This document shows, in pieces, positions 1 through 8,845 of a stretch of DNA of 64,000 nt. The translations under genes and the position numbers were made by a program. How positions within the stretch are numbered: the first letter of the stretch is position 1; the number at the start of each line of letters is the position of its first letter. Source of the DNA: Clostridiales bacterium (lineage in GTDB: Bacteria > Bacillota > Clostridia > Oscillospirales > Acutalibacteraceae). The notes beneath the pieces were generated by a model. The model did no database searches, was not told the DNA's origin, and was given only the letters and a program-made list of their open reading frames with translations. Where the stretch lies: contig JAHZDE010000012.1 in assembly GCA_019422525.1 (NCBI GenBank), positions 12,666-76,665 of the forward strand. The letters run 5' to 3'.

Positions 1-603
1 ATGGAGAGTTTTGGGAATCCCAAACAGCCGAACCATGGGATGGACGCAGTATACGCCCAAATCCATCAGGGAACCATTGGAAAGCTCCGGTTTGAAAGCG
101 TTCTCAATGATCCCATTCCGGTAATTGTCATAACGGGAGGAATACTGGCAGAATTGGAAGCTGACCTGGCGGAGTTTTCCCAAAAGGGGCAGGGTTTCTT
201 CCAGCACCTCCATTTCCGGCGTAAACACCGAACGCATGGCCTCAAAGAAAATCACGCCGCAGCGCCGGGCGGTTTCCAGCATTTTTTCATATTCCGCCTG
301 ATTGGAGGCAATGGGCTTTTCACACAGCACATGCTTGCCCGCTTCCATCATTTGAATAGACTGGTCACAGTGGCAATAGTTGGGGCTGGCAATATAAACC
401 GCCTGCACCTGTGGGTCGGCCGCCAACGCTTTTAGAGAATCATAAAACCGCTCGGCGCCGTATTTTTCCCCAAAAGCACGGGCTTTTTCCAGGCTGCGGG
501 AATAGACGGCAAAGAGCTTTAGTTCCGGCACTTTGGCGGCTGCTTCCAGAAAGGTGCGCACAATTTTCCCCGTCCCGATAATGGCATAGCGGATCATCGT
601 CAT
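1..603 (-). CDS. Gfo/Idh/MocA-family NAD(P)-dependent oxidoreductase (partial)
   Basis: The reading frame is open to the window edge, so about 200 N-terminal residues are visible and the C-terminus is missing. The N-terminus MIRYAIIGTGKIVRTF carries the Rossmann motif GTGxIV. CEKPIASN is the family's conserved EKP motif, with the usual catalytic lysine. Such enzymes oxidise or epimerise sugars or cyclitols with NAD(P) in the cytoplasm. The ATG at 603 overlaps the TGA of the upstream transglutaminase-like gene (ATGA), so the two are translationally coupled; an ATG at 597 is an alternative start. Its place at the end of an operon with a fucosidase suggests sugar catabolism. The exact substrate cannot be read from the sequence. 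Confidence 0.9.
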   Translation of the reverse strand, partial: MTMIRYAIIGTGKIVRTFLEAAAKVPELKLFAVYSRSLEKARAFGEKYGAERFYDSLKALAADPQVQAVYIASPNYCHCDQSIQMMEAGKHVLCEKPIASNQAEYEKMLETARRCGVIFFEAMRSVFTPEMEVLEETLPLLGKLRQVSFQFCQYSSRYDNYRNGIIENAFKPELSNGSLMDLGVYCVHPMVRLFGIPKTLH

Positions 604-3176
604 TCCTCCTTTTCTTTTTCCGATACCGCTTTTACAATATCCAGCAGCGTCCCCGCGGCTCCCACATGATAATTGGCAAAGGCAAACAGCCCCCGCCCGG
701 ATTTATCTACTGCAATGGCCAGCGGCAGCCGTTCATCCCCTACATGAAGGGCGCGCCGCAGAGGGTGCAGCTCTCCCCGATTCCGGCAGAAAAACAAGCG
801 GGTTTCCGGGAGCGATTGTATGGCCTGCTGCAGCCGGGGGTTTTCCGCCGCTTTTTTCTCAAACAGAACAAAAGCTACTGGAATCTGCTCCTGTTCATAC
901 CGGTCCCGCAAGGCAACCAGTTCATTCAGCAGGTGCTCGGTGGGCTCTTTTCCCGGCTCCAAAAAAGTTAGCAGGGAAGCCCGCCCGCCCCACAACGGCA
1001 AAGTTTCTTCCTCCATTGGCTCCAGCCTGGGCAAAGGCAACGAAGCGAACCACAGCTTTTCCAGAATCCGGTCTGGGCGCAGGGCAATGGGCAGGACGGT
1101 CTCCCCTCCCGCCTGTGCCCGGGTATTGTACGCCCGTATCAATACGGAGCCGTCAATCTGGCGGGCACTGGTCAGGATGCGGTAAACGCCCGGCTCCACA
1201 GACAGGGTCTGGCGGTCTTTCAGAACTTCTCCCCACAGGGTCAGAGATTGGTACGCACCGTCTATCAACCGGGCCACGGAATACTGTTCAAAATAGTTCA
1301 TCTCTCGGCCGCTTTCATTTACCAGCGTCAGAAGCCCTGTTTCCCCGTAGCCTGCCTCTTCGACATCGGTAGTCAGCGTTTTTCCCACCGGCAAAGGCAG
1401 GAACCTGTCCCCCTCACCGTATTCCGGCACACCGGTCACAGGGTTCAGCCGGGCCGGGAATCCCAAAGCCCGGCACACGGCCACAAAAGTGAGCCTCAGG
1501 GAAAGGGAACCACAAACCCCGCACCGCAGTACAGCGCTGGGGTCTGCCGTGACATCGCTGTAGTCAAAACCGTCCAGCAGCCGAATATGCTGCTTCAGAT
1601 ACAGGGCAACTTCACAAGCGTCAGAAAATGAAATTTCCTTTTCGGCAAAAAAGCGCTGAATTTTCCAGCGCACCGGCTGAATCATTTCATTGTGAATTCG
1701 CGGAGACAAAACCCCTTCTGCATATAAGGCGGGGGAAACCTTCTGCCGGTATTCCCCGGAACATTCCAGATATTCCGCCAGCACAGCCGCCGTACTGTCC
1801 ACAAAATTCTTTTCCCTGAGGGTGGAAAACAGCTGGGACTTTTCTTCATCCGAAAAACGACTGTCATGTAGGAACGCTGCTATCTCCGGGAAATTCCCCC
1901 GGCTGCACACCAATGCCCGGACAAATTCCTCTCCGCCCCGGCCTTGCAGCTCTGCCTTAGCTTTTTCCTCGGTATACCAGCCGGCCTCCCGCTCCTGCCG
2001 CAGGGTTTCGCAGCGAAGCAGCCGCTTCTCGTGTAGGGCTTCCAGGTCCGGTGAAACCGCCGCCGTTTCAGGAATTCTCTCTTCCGGGGGAATCATCTCG
2101 AATTCCTCCACGCCGTTTCCCGCAAAAACAGCCTCGTCCATGGAAACCGTCACCTGGCTTTCCTTCCGCAAGTCCACCAGCCGGTTACAGTATTTTCCGT
2201 TCTGACTGACATGGAGATACAGGGAGCCTTTTCCCGCCAACAGTTCTACCGTGCCGTCCTCCCCGGTCACGGCAGTATGCAGCGGGTACAGCTCTGCATA
2301 GTTGAGCAGCTCAAACCGTACCCGTGCGCCGGACAACGGCTTTCCGCCCAGCGTTACCAGAACCCGCAGGCGGCAGGCAGGCGCGTATACGGAAATATTG
2401 TTCACCGTTGTATATACTGGCGTCTGTTCTACCATTTCTTCTCCCGGCACCATGGGGGAAAATGCCCGGGAATGAACCAGCACCGCCCGGGAAGCCGCCG
2501 AAGTAAACCAGCCTTTATCCAGCACTGGCTCCGGCTCACAGGCCCCCAGATAATGCCAGCCGTCCCCGGTCCAGACCTCCACCCAGGCGTGATTGTCGTC
2601 ACAGTGGGCCCACCGGGGCGCATAGCACTGCCGAGCAGGGATGCCGACACTCCGCATGGCCTCCACTGTCAGGGTGGATTCCTCTCCGCAGCGCCCATAT
2701 CCCCGGCGAAGCACTGTCATGGGGGATGCGGTGCGGTCATCGGTAGCCTGATAGGTGGCCTTCTCATAGCACCAGTAATTGACTTCCAGGGCGGCTTCTT
2801 CCATGGTTTTTCCCTGAATCCGGGGCAGCAGCTCATCACAGAAGGCTGTCCGGTGGGGTTCGATGGCTTCATTATTCACCCGGTAAAACAGGACGTAATT
2901 GCGGAACAGCCCTGCGGGAATACGCGGGCCATAGGAAAGGGCATGGCGAGTCCAAAGAGCGTGGCACACCTCTCCGGCAATGACTGAGAGATTGGCGGAA
3001 ATCAGGTCGCTTAGGGGCATACTGCCTACTACAAAACACAGGGCCTGCCTCTTCTCTTCTTCCAAAGACGAAAAAAACTGCTCGATTTCTTCCCGGCGCG
3101 CTGGACAGCGTTCCAATGCTTGATGGTATCGGGTTTGGGTCGATTCCCACTCCTTGGGGGTAAATAATGGCTCCAT
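600..3176 (-). CDS. Large protein with two transglutaminase-like domains
   Basis: About 858 residues with no signal peptide. A transglutaminase-core domain shows the Cys motif YGRCGEES (about residue 163) and the His motif DDNHAWVEVW (about 196). A beta-sandwich segment of carboxypeptidase-regulatory type follows (about 270-350). A second Cys-containing transglutaminase-like segment, LRCGVCGSLS, lies near residue 555. The C-terminal 130 residues look thioredoxin-like but lack CxxC. The family includes cysteine proteases and peptide-modifying enzymes; the substrate here is unknown. The start is placed at the ATG at 3176 because AGGAGG lies 8 bases upstream; a GTG at 3212 is in frame but has no ribosome site. 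It sits between the fucosidase and the dehydrogenase in one operon. Confidence 0.75.
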   Translation of the reverse strand: MEPLFTPKEWESTQTRYHQALERCPARREEIEQFFSSLEEEKRQALCFVVGSMPLSDLISANLSVIAGEVCHALWTRHALSYGPRIPAGLFRNYVLFYRVNNEAIEPHRTAFCDELLPRIQGKTMEEAALEVNYWCYEKATYQATDDRTASPMTVLRRGYGRCGEESTLTVEAMRSVGIPARQCYAPRWAHCDDNHAWVEVWTGDGWHYLGACEPEPVLDKGWFTSAASRAVLVHSRAFSPMVPGEEMVEQTPVYTTVNNISVYAPACRLRVLVTLGGKPLSGARVRFELLNYAELYPLHTAVTGEDGTVELLAGKGSLYLHVSQNGKYCNRLVDLRKESQVTVSMDEAVFAGNGVEEFEMIPPEERIPETAAVSPDLEALHEKRLLRCETLRQEREAGWYTEEKAKAELQGRGGEEFVRALVCSRGNFPEIAAFLHDSRFSDEEKSQLFSTLREKNFVDSTAAVLAEYLECSGEYRQKVSPALYAEGVLSPRIHNEMIQPVRWKIQRFFAEKEISFSDACEVALYLKQHIRLLDGFDYSDVTADPSAVLRCGVCGSLSLRLTFVAVCRALGFPARLNPVTGVPEYGEGDRFLPLPVGKTLTTDVEEAGYGETGLLTLVNESGREMNYFEQYSVARLIDGAYQSLTLWGEVLKDRQTLSVEPGVYRILTSARQIDGSVLIRAYNTRAQAGGETVLPIALRPDRILEKLWFASLPLPRLEPMEEETLPLWGGRASLLTFLEPGKEPTEHLLNELVALRDRYEQEQIPVAFVLFEKKAAENPRLQQAIQSLPETRLFFCRNRGELHPLRRALHVGDERLPLAIAVDKSGRGLFAFANYHVGAAGTLLDIVKAVSEKEKEE

Positions 3177-3257
3177 TTCCGGGTCCTCCTGACTGAGGAA
3201 AAGGGTCTGCACAGAGAGCGCTTCCCCTGTATCAGGCCCTTTTCCAATTGATTTTGG

Positions 3258-4559
3258 TTATTCGTTGATTTCCACTTCCAGCACCGTGTCTACCGGGTCG
3301 GGCAGGATGGGATTGGTACCCAAATCGGCAAAGACCACATCGGGATAGTCGCTGTGCATCCAGGCATGGGAGACAGGAACCTCCCGACCGGTGGACAGCA
3401 TCCTGATTTTCTTCACCTGTCCAGGCTTGAGTCCGGGCAGAGGCAGCGGGCCGATGCTGTTTTCAAATACATGGTAATACAAAAGGTTTCCTTTTCGGGT
3501 AATGCGTCCGCAGTCGGGCTTGTCCATACCGGCCATACCGCAGCCATAAATCGACGCGCTGTTCTTCTTCATCCAGCGGCCAATTTCTTCAAGGATTTTC
3601 ATGGATTCCTCGGGAATGTTTCCCCTTGCGTCCGGGCCCACATTCAGCAGCATATTGCCGCCTTTGGAAACGCACTCCACCAGCTTTTTGATGAGCATAG
3701 GAGCGGGCTTGAACTCAGTGTCCGTGCCGCAGTAGCCCCAGTGGTTGTTCATGGTGAAGCAGGCTTCCCAAGCAAGAGGGTTGCCCTGTACGTCCCGGAT
3801 TCCCTCTGGCGGGATCATCTGCTCCGGGCTGACAAAGTCGCCGTGATACGGGGTGGGGTTGCACTCATACAAGGAGCCAAAGCCCTCGCCGGAGCACTCC
3901 AGACGGTTGTCAATAATCACATCGGGCTGGAGAGAGCGCACCATCTTCATCAATTCCGTAGCCTTCCAGGCTTCGCCCCGGAGATTGCCATAGGAGAAGT
4001 CGAACCACAGGATGTCGATTTTGCCGTAGTTGGAGCACAATTCCCTCACCTGCTCGTGCATATAGGTAAGGTAGCGGTTAAAATCCCGGTGTTCATTGCT
4101 GTACTCGGGACGGTTCCGCATGGGGTGCTGCTGGTCGCCGTAGTGGGGGAAGTCCTCGTGGTACCAGTCGATAATGGAATAATACAGGCCCACTTTCAAG
4201 CCCTCTGCCCGGACGGCGTCCACATATTCCCGAATCAAATCCCGGCCCGCTTTAGTGTTGGTGGCTTTAAAATCTGTGGTTTTGGTGTCCCACAGGCAGA
4301 ATCCCTCGTGATGCTTGGCGGTGAGCACCACATACTTCATACCGGCTTCCTTTGCGGCCCTGGCCCACTTTTTTGGGTCATAATCGATGGGGTCAAACTC
4401 CTCAAAATACTGCATATAGTCCTCTTTGGGGATTTCTTCAATACTGCGCACCCACTCGCCGCGGGCGGGAATGGAATAAAGGCCCCAGTGAATAAACATG
4501 CCGAAGCGGTCATGGAGATACCACTCCATCCGCTTGTTATAAGCATCTCTGTCGAACAT
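3258..4559 (-). CDS. Alpha-L-fucosidase, glycoside hydrolase family 29
   Basis: A 433-residue single-domain GH29 enzyme releasing alpha-linked L-fucose from host or plant glycans. Family signatures are FGMFIHWGLYS (residues 19-29), AKHHEGFCLWD (81-91) and IDILWFDFSYG (181-191). The Asp of WFD, about residue 187, aligns with the GH29 nucleophile. No signal peptide is present, so it probably acts in the cytoplasm on imported oligosaccharides. GGGAGGAA precedes the ATG. It lies 22 bases after cutC and 45 bases before the transglutaminase-like gene, forming one minus-strand operon. The exact linkage preference cannot be deduced. Confidence 0.93.
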   Translation of the reverse strand: MFDRDAYNKRMEWYLHDRFGMFIHWGLYSIPARGEWVRSIEEIPKEDYMQYFEEFDPIDYDPKKWARAAKEAGMKYVVLTAKHHEGFCLWDTKTTDFKATNTKAGRDLIREYVDAVRAEGLKVGLYYSIIDWYHEDFPHYGDQQHPMRNRPEYSNEHRDFNRYLTYMHEQVRELCSNYGKIDILWFDFSYGNLRGEAWKATELMKMVRSLQPDVIIDNRLECSGEGFGSLYECNPTPYHGDFVSPEQMIPPEGIRDVQGNPLAWEACFTMNNHWGYCGTDTEFKPAPMLIKKLVECVSKGGNMLLNVGPDARGNIPEESMKILEEIGRWMKKNSASIYGCGMAGMDKPDCGRITRKGNLLYYHVFENSIGPLPLPGLKPGQVKKIRMLSTGREVPVSHAWMHSDYPDVVFADLGTNPILPDPVDTVLEVEINE

Positions 4560-4581
4560 ACAAATTCCTCCCTGTGCTGTT

Positions 4582-5328
4582 TTACTTGATCATTTCACAA
4601 TATTGGGATACCACCTGACTGTTGGTTACGGAAAAATGGTCCTCCGGCGGATAGAGAGCTCCGCCGAAGAAAATCCCCCGGCTGTTTGCAGTGGAAGTAT
4701 CATAAGCCGTGCCGGAAGCGGAAGAATGGAACTGATTGCAGCCGGTGAGAGCCAGCACCTTTTCCACATTGGCGGGACGGATACCGGCACCAGGCAGAAT
4801 TTCAATCCGTCCGGCAGCATATTCCCGCATTTCTTTCACGGTTTCCGCACCGGTCAAAACATTTGCCTCCTGCCCACTGGTGAGGACACGGGTCACCCCC
4901 AGCTCTATGAGCACATCCAGCGCCGATTTCCAGTCGGGCACCACGTCAATGGCCCGGTGGAACACGGACTCCTTTTCCCCGATGACTTCCATCATCCGGG
5001 CGCAGCGCTCTTTGTCAACGGTTCCGTCTTGGTGCAGAAAGCCAAATACAATGCCCTCTGCGCCGTTCTCCAGCATCAGACGGGCATCCTCCAGCATCAC
5101 CTCAAACTCCACGTCGGTATAGCAGAAGCCGCCCTGCCGGGGACGAATCATCACCATGACGGGAATCTTCGTATGACGTTTAGCGGCAATCAGCGTTCCC
5201 AGGGTGGGGGTTAGCCCGCCGTGAAACAAATCGGAATTGAGCTCCACCCGGTCGGCGCCGCCCTTTTCCGCCTGTATCACATCGTCAGCGGAACCACAGC
5301 AGATTTCCATGAGGATTTTCTCTTTCAT
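4582..5328 (-). CDS. cutC: CutC family TIM-barrel protein
   Basis: About 248 residues covering a full CutC barrel: MEICCGSADDVIQAEKGGADRVEL at the N-terminus (shown in pieces: MEICCGSADDV, GGADRVELN), GGLTPTLGT, VMIRPRQGGFCY, FHRAIDV, and ILPGAGIRPAN near the C-terminus. The name reflects a copper-homeostasis role proposed in E. coli. That phenotype was later attributed to the MicL small RNA encoded in the transcript, so the biochemical role is open. Linkage to GH29 and a sugar dehydrogenase suggests a carbohydrate function. The ATG at 5328 is preferred because AAGGA lies 9 bases upstream; the ATG at 5337 abuts it. First gene of the operon, behind a consensus promoter. Confidence 0.88.
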   Translation of the reverse strand: MKEKILMEICCGSADDVIQAEKGGADRVELNSDLFHGGLTPTLGTLIAAKRHTKIPVMVMIRPRQGGFCYTDVEFEVMLEDARLMLENGAEGIVFGFLHQDGTVDKERCARMMEVIGEKESVFHRAIDVVPDWKSALDVLIELGVTRVLTSGQEANVLTGAETVKEMREYAAGRIEILPGAGIRPANVEKVLALTGCNQFHSSASGTAYDTSTANSRGIFFGGALYPPEDHFSVTNSQVVSQYCEMIK

Positions 5329-5355
5329 GTGTTTCATCCTTTCCGCTTTCTACAC

Positions 5356-5383
5356 AAAAAGCGCCGCGGAACCTCCGCAGCGC
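5356..5383 (-). terminator. GC-rich hairpin with T-tract between promoter and cutC
   Basis: Arms at 5361-5370 and 5374-5383 pair almost perfectly around a 3-base loop. On the minus strand the hairpin is followed by TTTTT (5360-5356). It can terminate ytaF read-through, but it also lies immediately downstream of the cutC promoter's start site. It may therefore act as an attenuator or a 5'-end stabiliser. Confidence 0.7.
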
Positions 5384-5396
5384 CCGTGTCGCTTTT

Positions 5397-5425
5397 ATTA
5401 TAGACAGCTATTTACCGGTTGTCAA
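5397..5425 (-). promoter_or_regulatory. Consensus sigma-A promoter for the cutC-fucosidase operon
   Basis: TTGACA (5425-5420), a 17-base spacer and TATAAT (5402-5397) match the sigma-A consensus exactly. Transcription would begin near 5390, inside the ytaF-cutC gap. Confidence 0.85.
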
Positions 5426-5452
5426 CGAAAAAATCAGCCATATTTCACAGCA

Positions 5453-6043
5453 TTACAGAAAGAACTCCCATGCCCCCAGCAAAAGCATCAGCACACCGGA
5501 AAGGGCCTCCATGTTCCGGCCACTGTCTTTTTTCCGACGTTTTCTTCCCAAAAAATTTCCTCCATACAAAAGCCCCAGACTGACGCAGAATACGGCTATA
5601 CAGGCCGGAACCAGCCGCAGCCCTACCGCACCTGCGCCAAGGCCAAGCCCTACATTATTGAGAGCCAGTGCACTGCCCAGTGCTAACGACTCCTTCCAGT
5701 CGATATGACGTGAGCCGTCTTTGTCGAACTGCTCCGGGTGGCGGCTGGGCCACTGTTCCTCCTCAGCCGGTTCCTTGCGGTTCTTCCACACATTCCACAA
5801 ACAGCCAAGCCCCAGCCCTATCATGACGGCGCTGCCTACAAAACGTGCAAAATCCAGCGGCAAAAAACACAAAAGGCCCTGTCCCAACGCCATGGAAATC
5901 CCTGTCCCAGCTAATACCATCCCGCTAATAAGTATGCCAGCTTCCAGCCGGATCCGGATGCCCCGCATGCCATAGGCAAGGCCGATGACCAGATTATCCA
6001 GATTGCCGGAGAGTGCAAACAGCAGCAAAGACAAAACCGCCAT
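5453..6043 (-). CDS. ytaF: YtaF-like sporulation membrane protein (MntP superfamily)
   Basis: About 196 residues with six predicted membrane segments in two three-helix halves. Each half carries a polar motif: ALSGNLDNLVIGLAYGMRGI near the N-terminus and ALALNNVGLGLG in the second half. These resemble the DN/NN motifs of the MntP/YtaF group. YtaF members occur in spore formers and are annotated as sporulation membrane proteins; transport activity is only inferred by homology to the MntP manganese exporter. The start is the ATG at 6043, with AAGGGGG six bases upstream. It lies 70 bases downstream of the ABC permease array with no clear terminator between them, so read-through is possible. Confidence 0.82.
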   Translation of the reverse strand: MAVLSLLLFALSGNLDNLVIGLAYGMRGIRIRLEAGILISGMVLAGTGISMALGQGLLCFLPLDFARFVGSAVMIGLGLGCLWNVWKNRKEPAEEEQWPSRHPEQFDKDGSRHIDWKESLALGSALALNNVGLGLGAGAVGLRLVPACIAVFCVSLGLLYGGNFLGRKRRKKDSGRNMEALSGVLMLLLGAWEFFL

Positions 6044-6113
6044 GAGGGTCCCCCTTCCCAAACGCTTCTGGTATCAGGGTATTCCTCATGGCGGGAATGT
6101 GTGAAAAAAGGAG

Positions 6114-7469
6114 TTACAGCGCCGCCCTGCGGAAGCGCACAAACCCCAGCGCGGCTAAAACGGCAGCGATGCCACCCCATACCAGCAGGGAGATGCCTTC
6201 AAAGTGGGGCAAGATGGAAAACAGGAAGGATTGCGGCTGTGCAAAATTCCCTACATTCAAATACAGGCCGATAGGAGTGCTCATCAAAAGCAGAGAATTG
6301 CTCATAGTGTTGGGCTCCATCAGTCTGATCATCAGCAAAAACAGAGGAATCGCAACGGAAACAGCCGAGCCGGCATAAAAGTTTTTGGTTAACACCATAG
6401 CTGCAGAAAAGAACAGTGCCATAACGAGTACTGCGCCCAAGCCTACGCCCAGTTGGAACCACCAGTAACCGCCAACGGTAATAGGGAATCGGGGAATGAT
6501 ATTGTCCATATAATCCACCATAGAGGCCAGAGAGACATTCCAATACAGATCCAACCGGAACAGGGGAATATAGAAAACTGTGATCAGCAGATACAAAGCC
6601 AGATAAACACCGCCTGAAACCGCCAGTACTGCCATCATTTTCCGCCAGACCAGCCTTCTGCCCTTTTTACCGGTATAAAGCATGCTCTGCATGTGGTTCA
6701 TCACACTGCCGCCAAGGCTCCGAGCTGCGGCAATGCCTGCCAATACAAATGCGAATACCCATATGACAGCCATAGCGCTGCCTCCTGCAAACTGAAAACT
6801 GAACCATTCTCTGTTTCCATAAGAAGTCATTATCATTGGAAGCATCTGGTGATTTTCCCCATTTTTCCGAATCTCCTCTACCCGTTCCTCCAAATGGTCG
6901 TAACCATCCAGAAACAGTTCCTGCTTCCATTTTGGAAAGTATTTTCCAGATTCCTCCAGCCAGCTTTTCCCTTTTTCTTTCATATTACAGCTTTCTGGAT
7001 TCAATGAATTGGTTTCTGCCAACTCTAACGGTCTTTGCAATATATCCAGATAATATAAAATATTTGAATATTCCGCTTCTTCATTCCGACCGTCCTCTTC
7101 CATTTTTCGCAGTACAGCTTCAAGCTGGGCAGGAATCTGGGAAGGCTCGTTATAATATGCATCAATAATTTCCTCCGAGGAAAGCGCTTCCAGACCGGAA
7201 TCTTTCTGAATATTCTGTACCAGTTCCTTCCCTTGTTCTGTTTCTGTCATATAATATTTTACAAATTTCTCTGCGTCTTTTTGAGTAAAAGAAGTCCCGT
7301 ATTTCTCAGTAAACGCATAAGAAACGGAAATATCAGCGACATTGACAGCTTTAAAATAACCCGAAGTTGTATAAACAGTATTGACGCTCAACGCCACTCC
7401 CAGCACCAGCACTACCCAAAAAAACTTGCTGCGCAAGATATGTTTGCACTCCTGCCAGAATATCGACAT
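6114..7469 (-). CDS. ABC-2 type transporter permease-like protein, paralogue 3
   Basis: About 451 residues with one N-terminal membrane segment, a roughly 190-residue charged extracytoplasmic region, then five or six membrane segments. The layout is that of ABC-2/BcrB-like permeases. It is the last of three tandem paralogues: the N-terminus MSIFWQECKHILRS and the C-terminus ALGFVRFRRAAL are nearly the same in all three, while the extracytoplasmic loop diverges. GGGGGAAAGG precedes the ATG at 7469; a GTG at 7490 overlaps the previous stop but is too far upstream of that site. It presumably pairs with the single ATPase encoded upstream. The substrate is unknown. Confidence 0.75.
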   Translation of the reverse strand: MSIFWQECKHILRSKFFWVVLVLGVALSVNTVYTTSGYFKAVNVADISVSYAFTEKYGTSFTQKDAEKFVKYYMTETEQGKELVQNIQKDSGLEALSSEEIIDAYYNEPSQIPAQLEAVLRKMEEDGRNEEAEYSNILYYLDILQRPLELAETNSLNPESCNMKEKGKSWLEESGKYFPKWKQELFLDGYDHLEERVEEIRKNGENHQMLPMIMTSYGNREWFSFQFAGGSAMAVIWVFAFVLAGIAAARSLGGSVMNHMQSMLYTGKKGRRLVWRKMMAVLAVSGGVYLALYLLITVFYIPLFRLDLYWNVSLASMVDYMDNIIPRFPITVGGYWWFQLGVGLGAVLVMALFFSAAMVLTKNFYAGSAVSVAIPLFLLMIRLMEPNTMSNSLLLMSTPIGLYLNVGNFAQPQSFLFSILPHFEGISLLVWGGIAAVLAALGFVRFRRAAL

Positions 7470-7486
7470 AACCTTTCCCCCTTTCG

Positions 7487-8794
7487 TCACAGCGCCGCTT
7501 TCCGGAACCGCACAAACCCCAACGCGGCCAATATGGCGGCGATGCCAAACCAGATCAGCAGCATGGCGCCCTCAAAGTGGGGCAGGATGGAAAACAGGAA
7601 GTCCTGCCGCAAAAACTTGCCTGCCTGTAAAAACAGGCCGATAGGGCTGCCCATAAGTAGAAATGAACTCTGTACGGCAGGCACCATCTGGACAAGCCCC
7701 AACAGCAGCAGAGAAGCGCCTACCGATATGGCAGAACCGGCATAAAAACTCTTCGTGAATATCATAGCCGCCGAGAAAATCAGCGCCATAATGAGTATGG
7801 TGCCCAGCCCCACACCCAGCTGGAACCACCAGTAGCCGCCAACTGTAATGGGAAAACGGGGAATCGACGGGCCTGTGTGCTGTATCATGGAAGCCAGCGG
7901 GACATCCCAGTATAAATTCAGCCGGAACCGATACACATAATAGAGCGTTGTCAGCAGGGAAAGCGCCAGATAGAGCATACCGGATATTGCCAAAACGGAT
8001 ACCATTTTGCGCAGCGCCAGCTTTCTCCCTGACTTGCTGCAGTAGAGTATGCCCGACATATGGTTTAAAAAGCTGCCGCCAATACTCCGGGCTGCAATGA
8101 TTCCCGCCAATACCATAGAAAATCCCCATATGAATCCCAAAGCACTGAATCCGGAAAACTGAGCGGAAAACCATCCACTGTTATCAGAGTACCCAAAGCT
8201 ATATGGGAGAAAGTATTGATTTTCCTGGTTTTGTGTGATCTCCTCTGTGCGCTTTTGCAGTTTCTCAAAAGCATCGAGCAGCATCTCCTGCTTCCAGCCG
8301 GAAAGAGGGTTCTCCATGCTTTCCAGCAGGCTTTTCCCCCGCTCCACAACGTCATACTCTTCCACATTACGGGAAAGCGCCCCGCGGGCAATCCATTCAA
8401 AAGGATACAGGTCATTGATAATTTCCCCATAAGCCTTATCATCCGTATTCGCAATTTGCATCAGCTGGTTTGTAAATTCACAATCATTTCCCATGGCAGA
8501 ATCGATGATATCTTTTGCGGTAACTTTCGGAATCCCGGCAGCTTTCAGTTCGCTCTTTAAATCCTGGGCTCTGTAGTGCTGCTCCAGAAGAATATCGAGA
8601 AATTCCTCCACATCTTTTTCTTTAAAAGAGAGGCCATGCTGTTCGGTAAACTCATAGGAAAAGGAAATGTCTGAGCCTAAATTTGCAGCGACATTCGTAT
8701 TGTAATAAACAGCAAATATGCTGCCAAGAATGACTACAATCCACAAAAACCGGCTGCGTAAAATATATTTGCACTCCTGCCAGAAAATTAACAT
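7487..8794 (-). CDS. ABC-2 type transporter permease-like protein, paralogue 2
   Basis: About 435 residues with the same architecture as its neighbours: N-terminal membrane anchor (MLIFWQECKYILRSRFLWIV), a variable extracytoplasmic domain, and a C-terminal membrane block. That block contains the shared stretch FPITVGGYWWFQLGVGLG and the end LGFVRFRKAAL. The start is the ATG at 8794 with a G-rich ribosome site; a GTG at 8797 is also in frame. Strong conservation of membrane segments and divergence of the loop suggest tandem duplication followed by specialisation for partner or substrate. Confidence 0.75.
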   Translation of the reverse strand: MLIFWQECKYILRSRFLWIVVILGSIFAVYYNTNVAANLGSDISFSYEFTEQHGLSFKEKDVEEFLDILLEQHYRAQDLKSELKAAGIPKVTAKDIIDSAMGNDCEFTNQLMQIANTDDKAYGEIINDLYPFEWIARGALSRNVEEYDVVERGKSLLESMENPLSGWKQEMLLDAFEKLQKRTEEITQNQENQYFLPYSFGYSDNSGWFSAQFSGFSALGFIWGFSMVLAGIIAARSIGGSFLNHMSGILYCSKSGRKLALRKMVSVLAISGMLYLALSLLTTLYYVYRFRLNLYWDVPLASMIQHTGPSIPRFPITVGGYWWFQLGVGLGTILIMALIFSAAMIFTKSFYAGSAISVGASLLLLGLVQMVPAVQSSFLLMGSPIGLFLQAGKFLRQDFLFSILPHFEGAMLLIWFGIAAILAALGFVRFRKAAL

Positions 8795-8845
8795 CACTCC
8801 AACCCCCTTTTACAAACTGGGCGCACACAGTGCACTCCTACAAAC

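Noticed and set aside
1..435. Plus-strand open frame at the window start
   Set aside because: It is antisense to a clear Gfo/Idh/MocA dehydrogenase running off the edge.
4582..5328. Copper-resistance function for CutC
   Set aside because: The name is historical; the E. coli copper phenotype was traced to the MicL RNA, and no copper gene is nearby.
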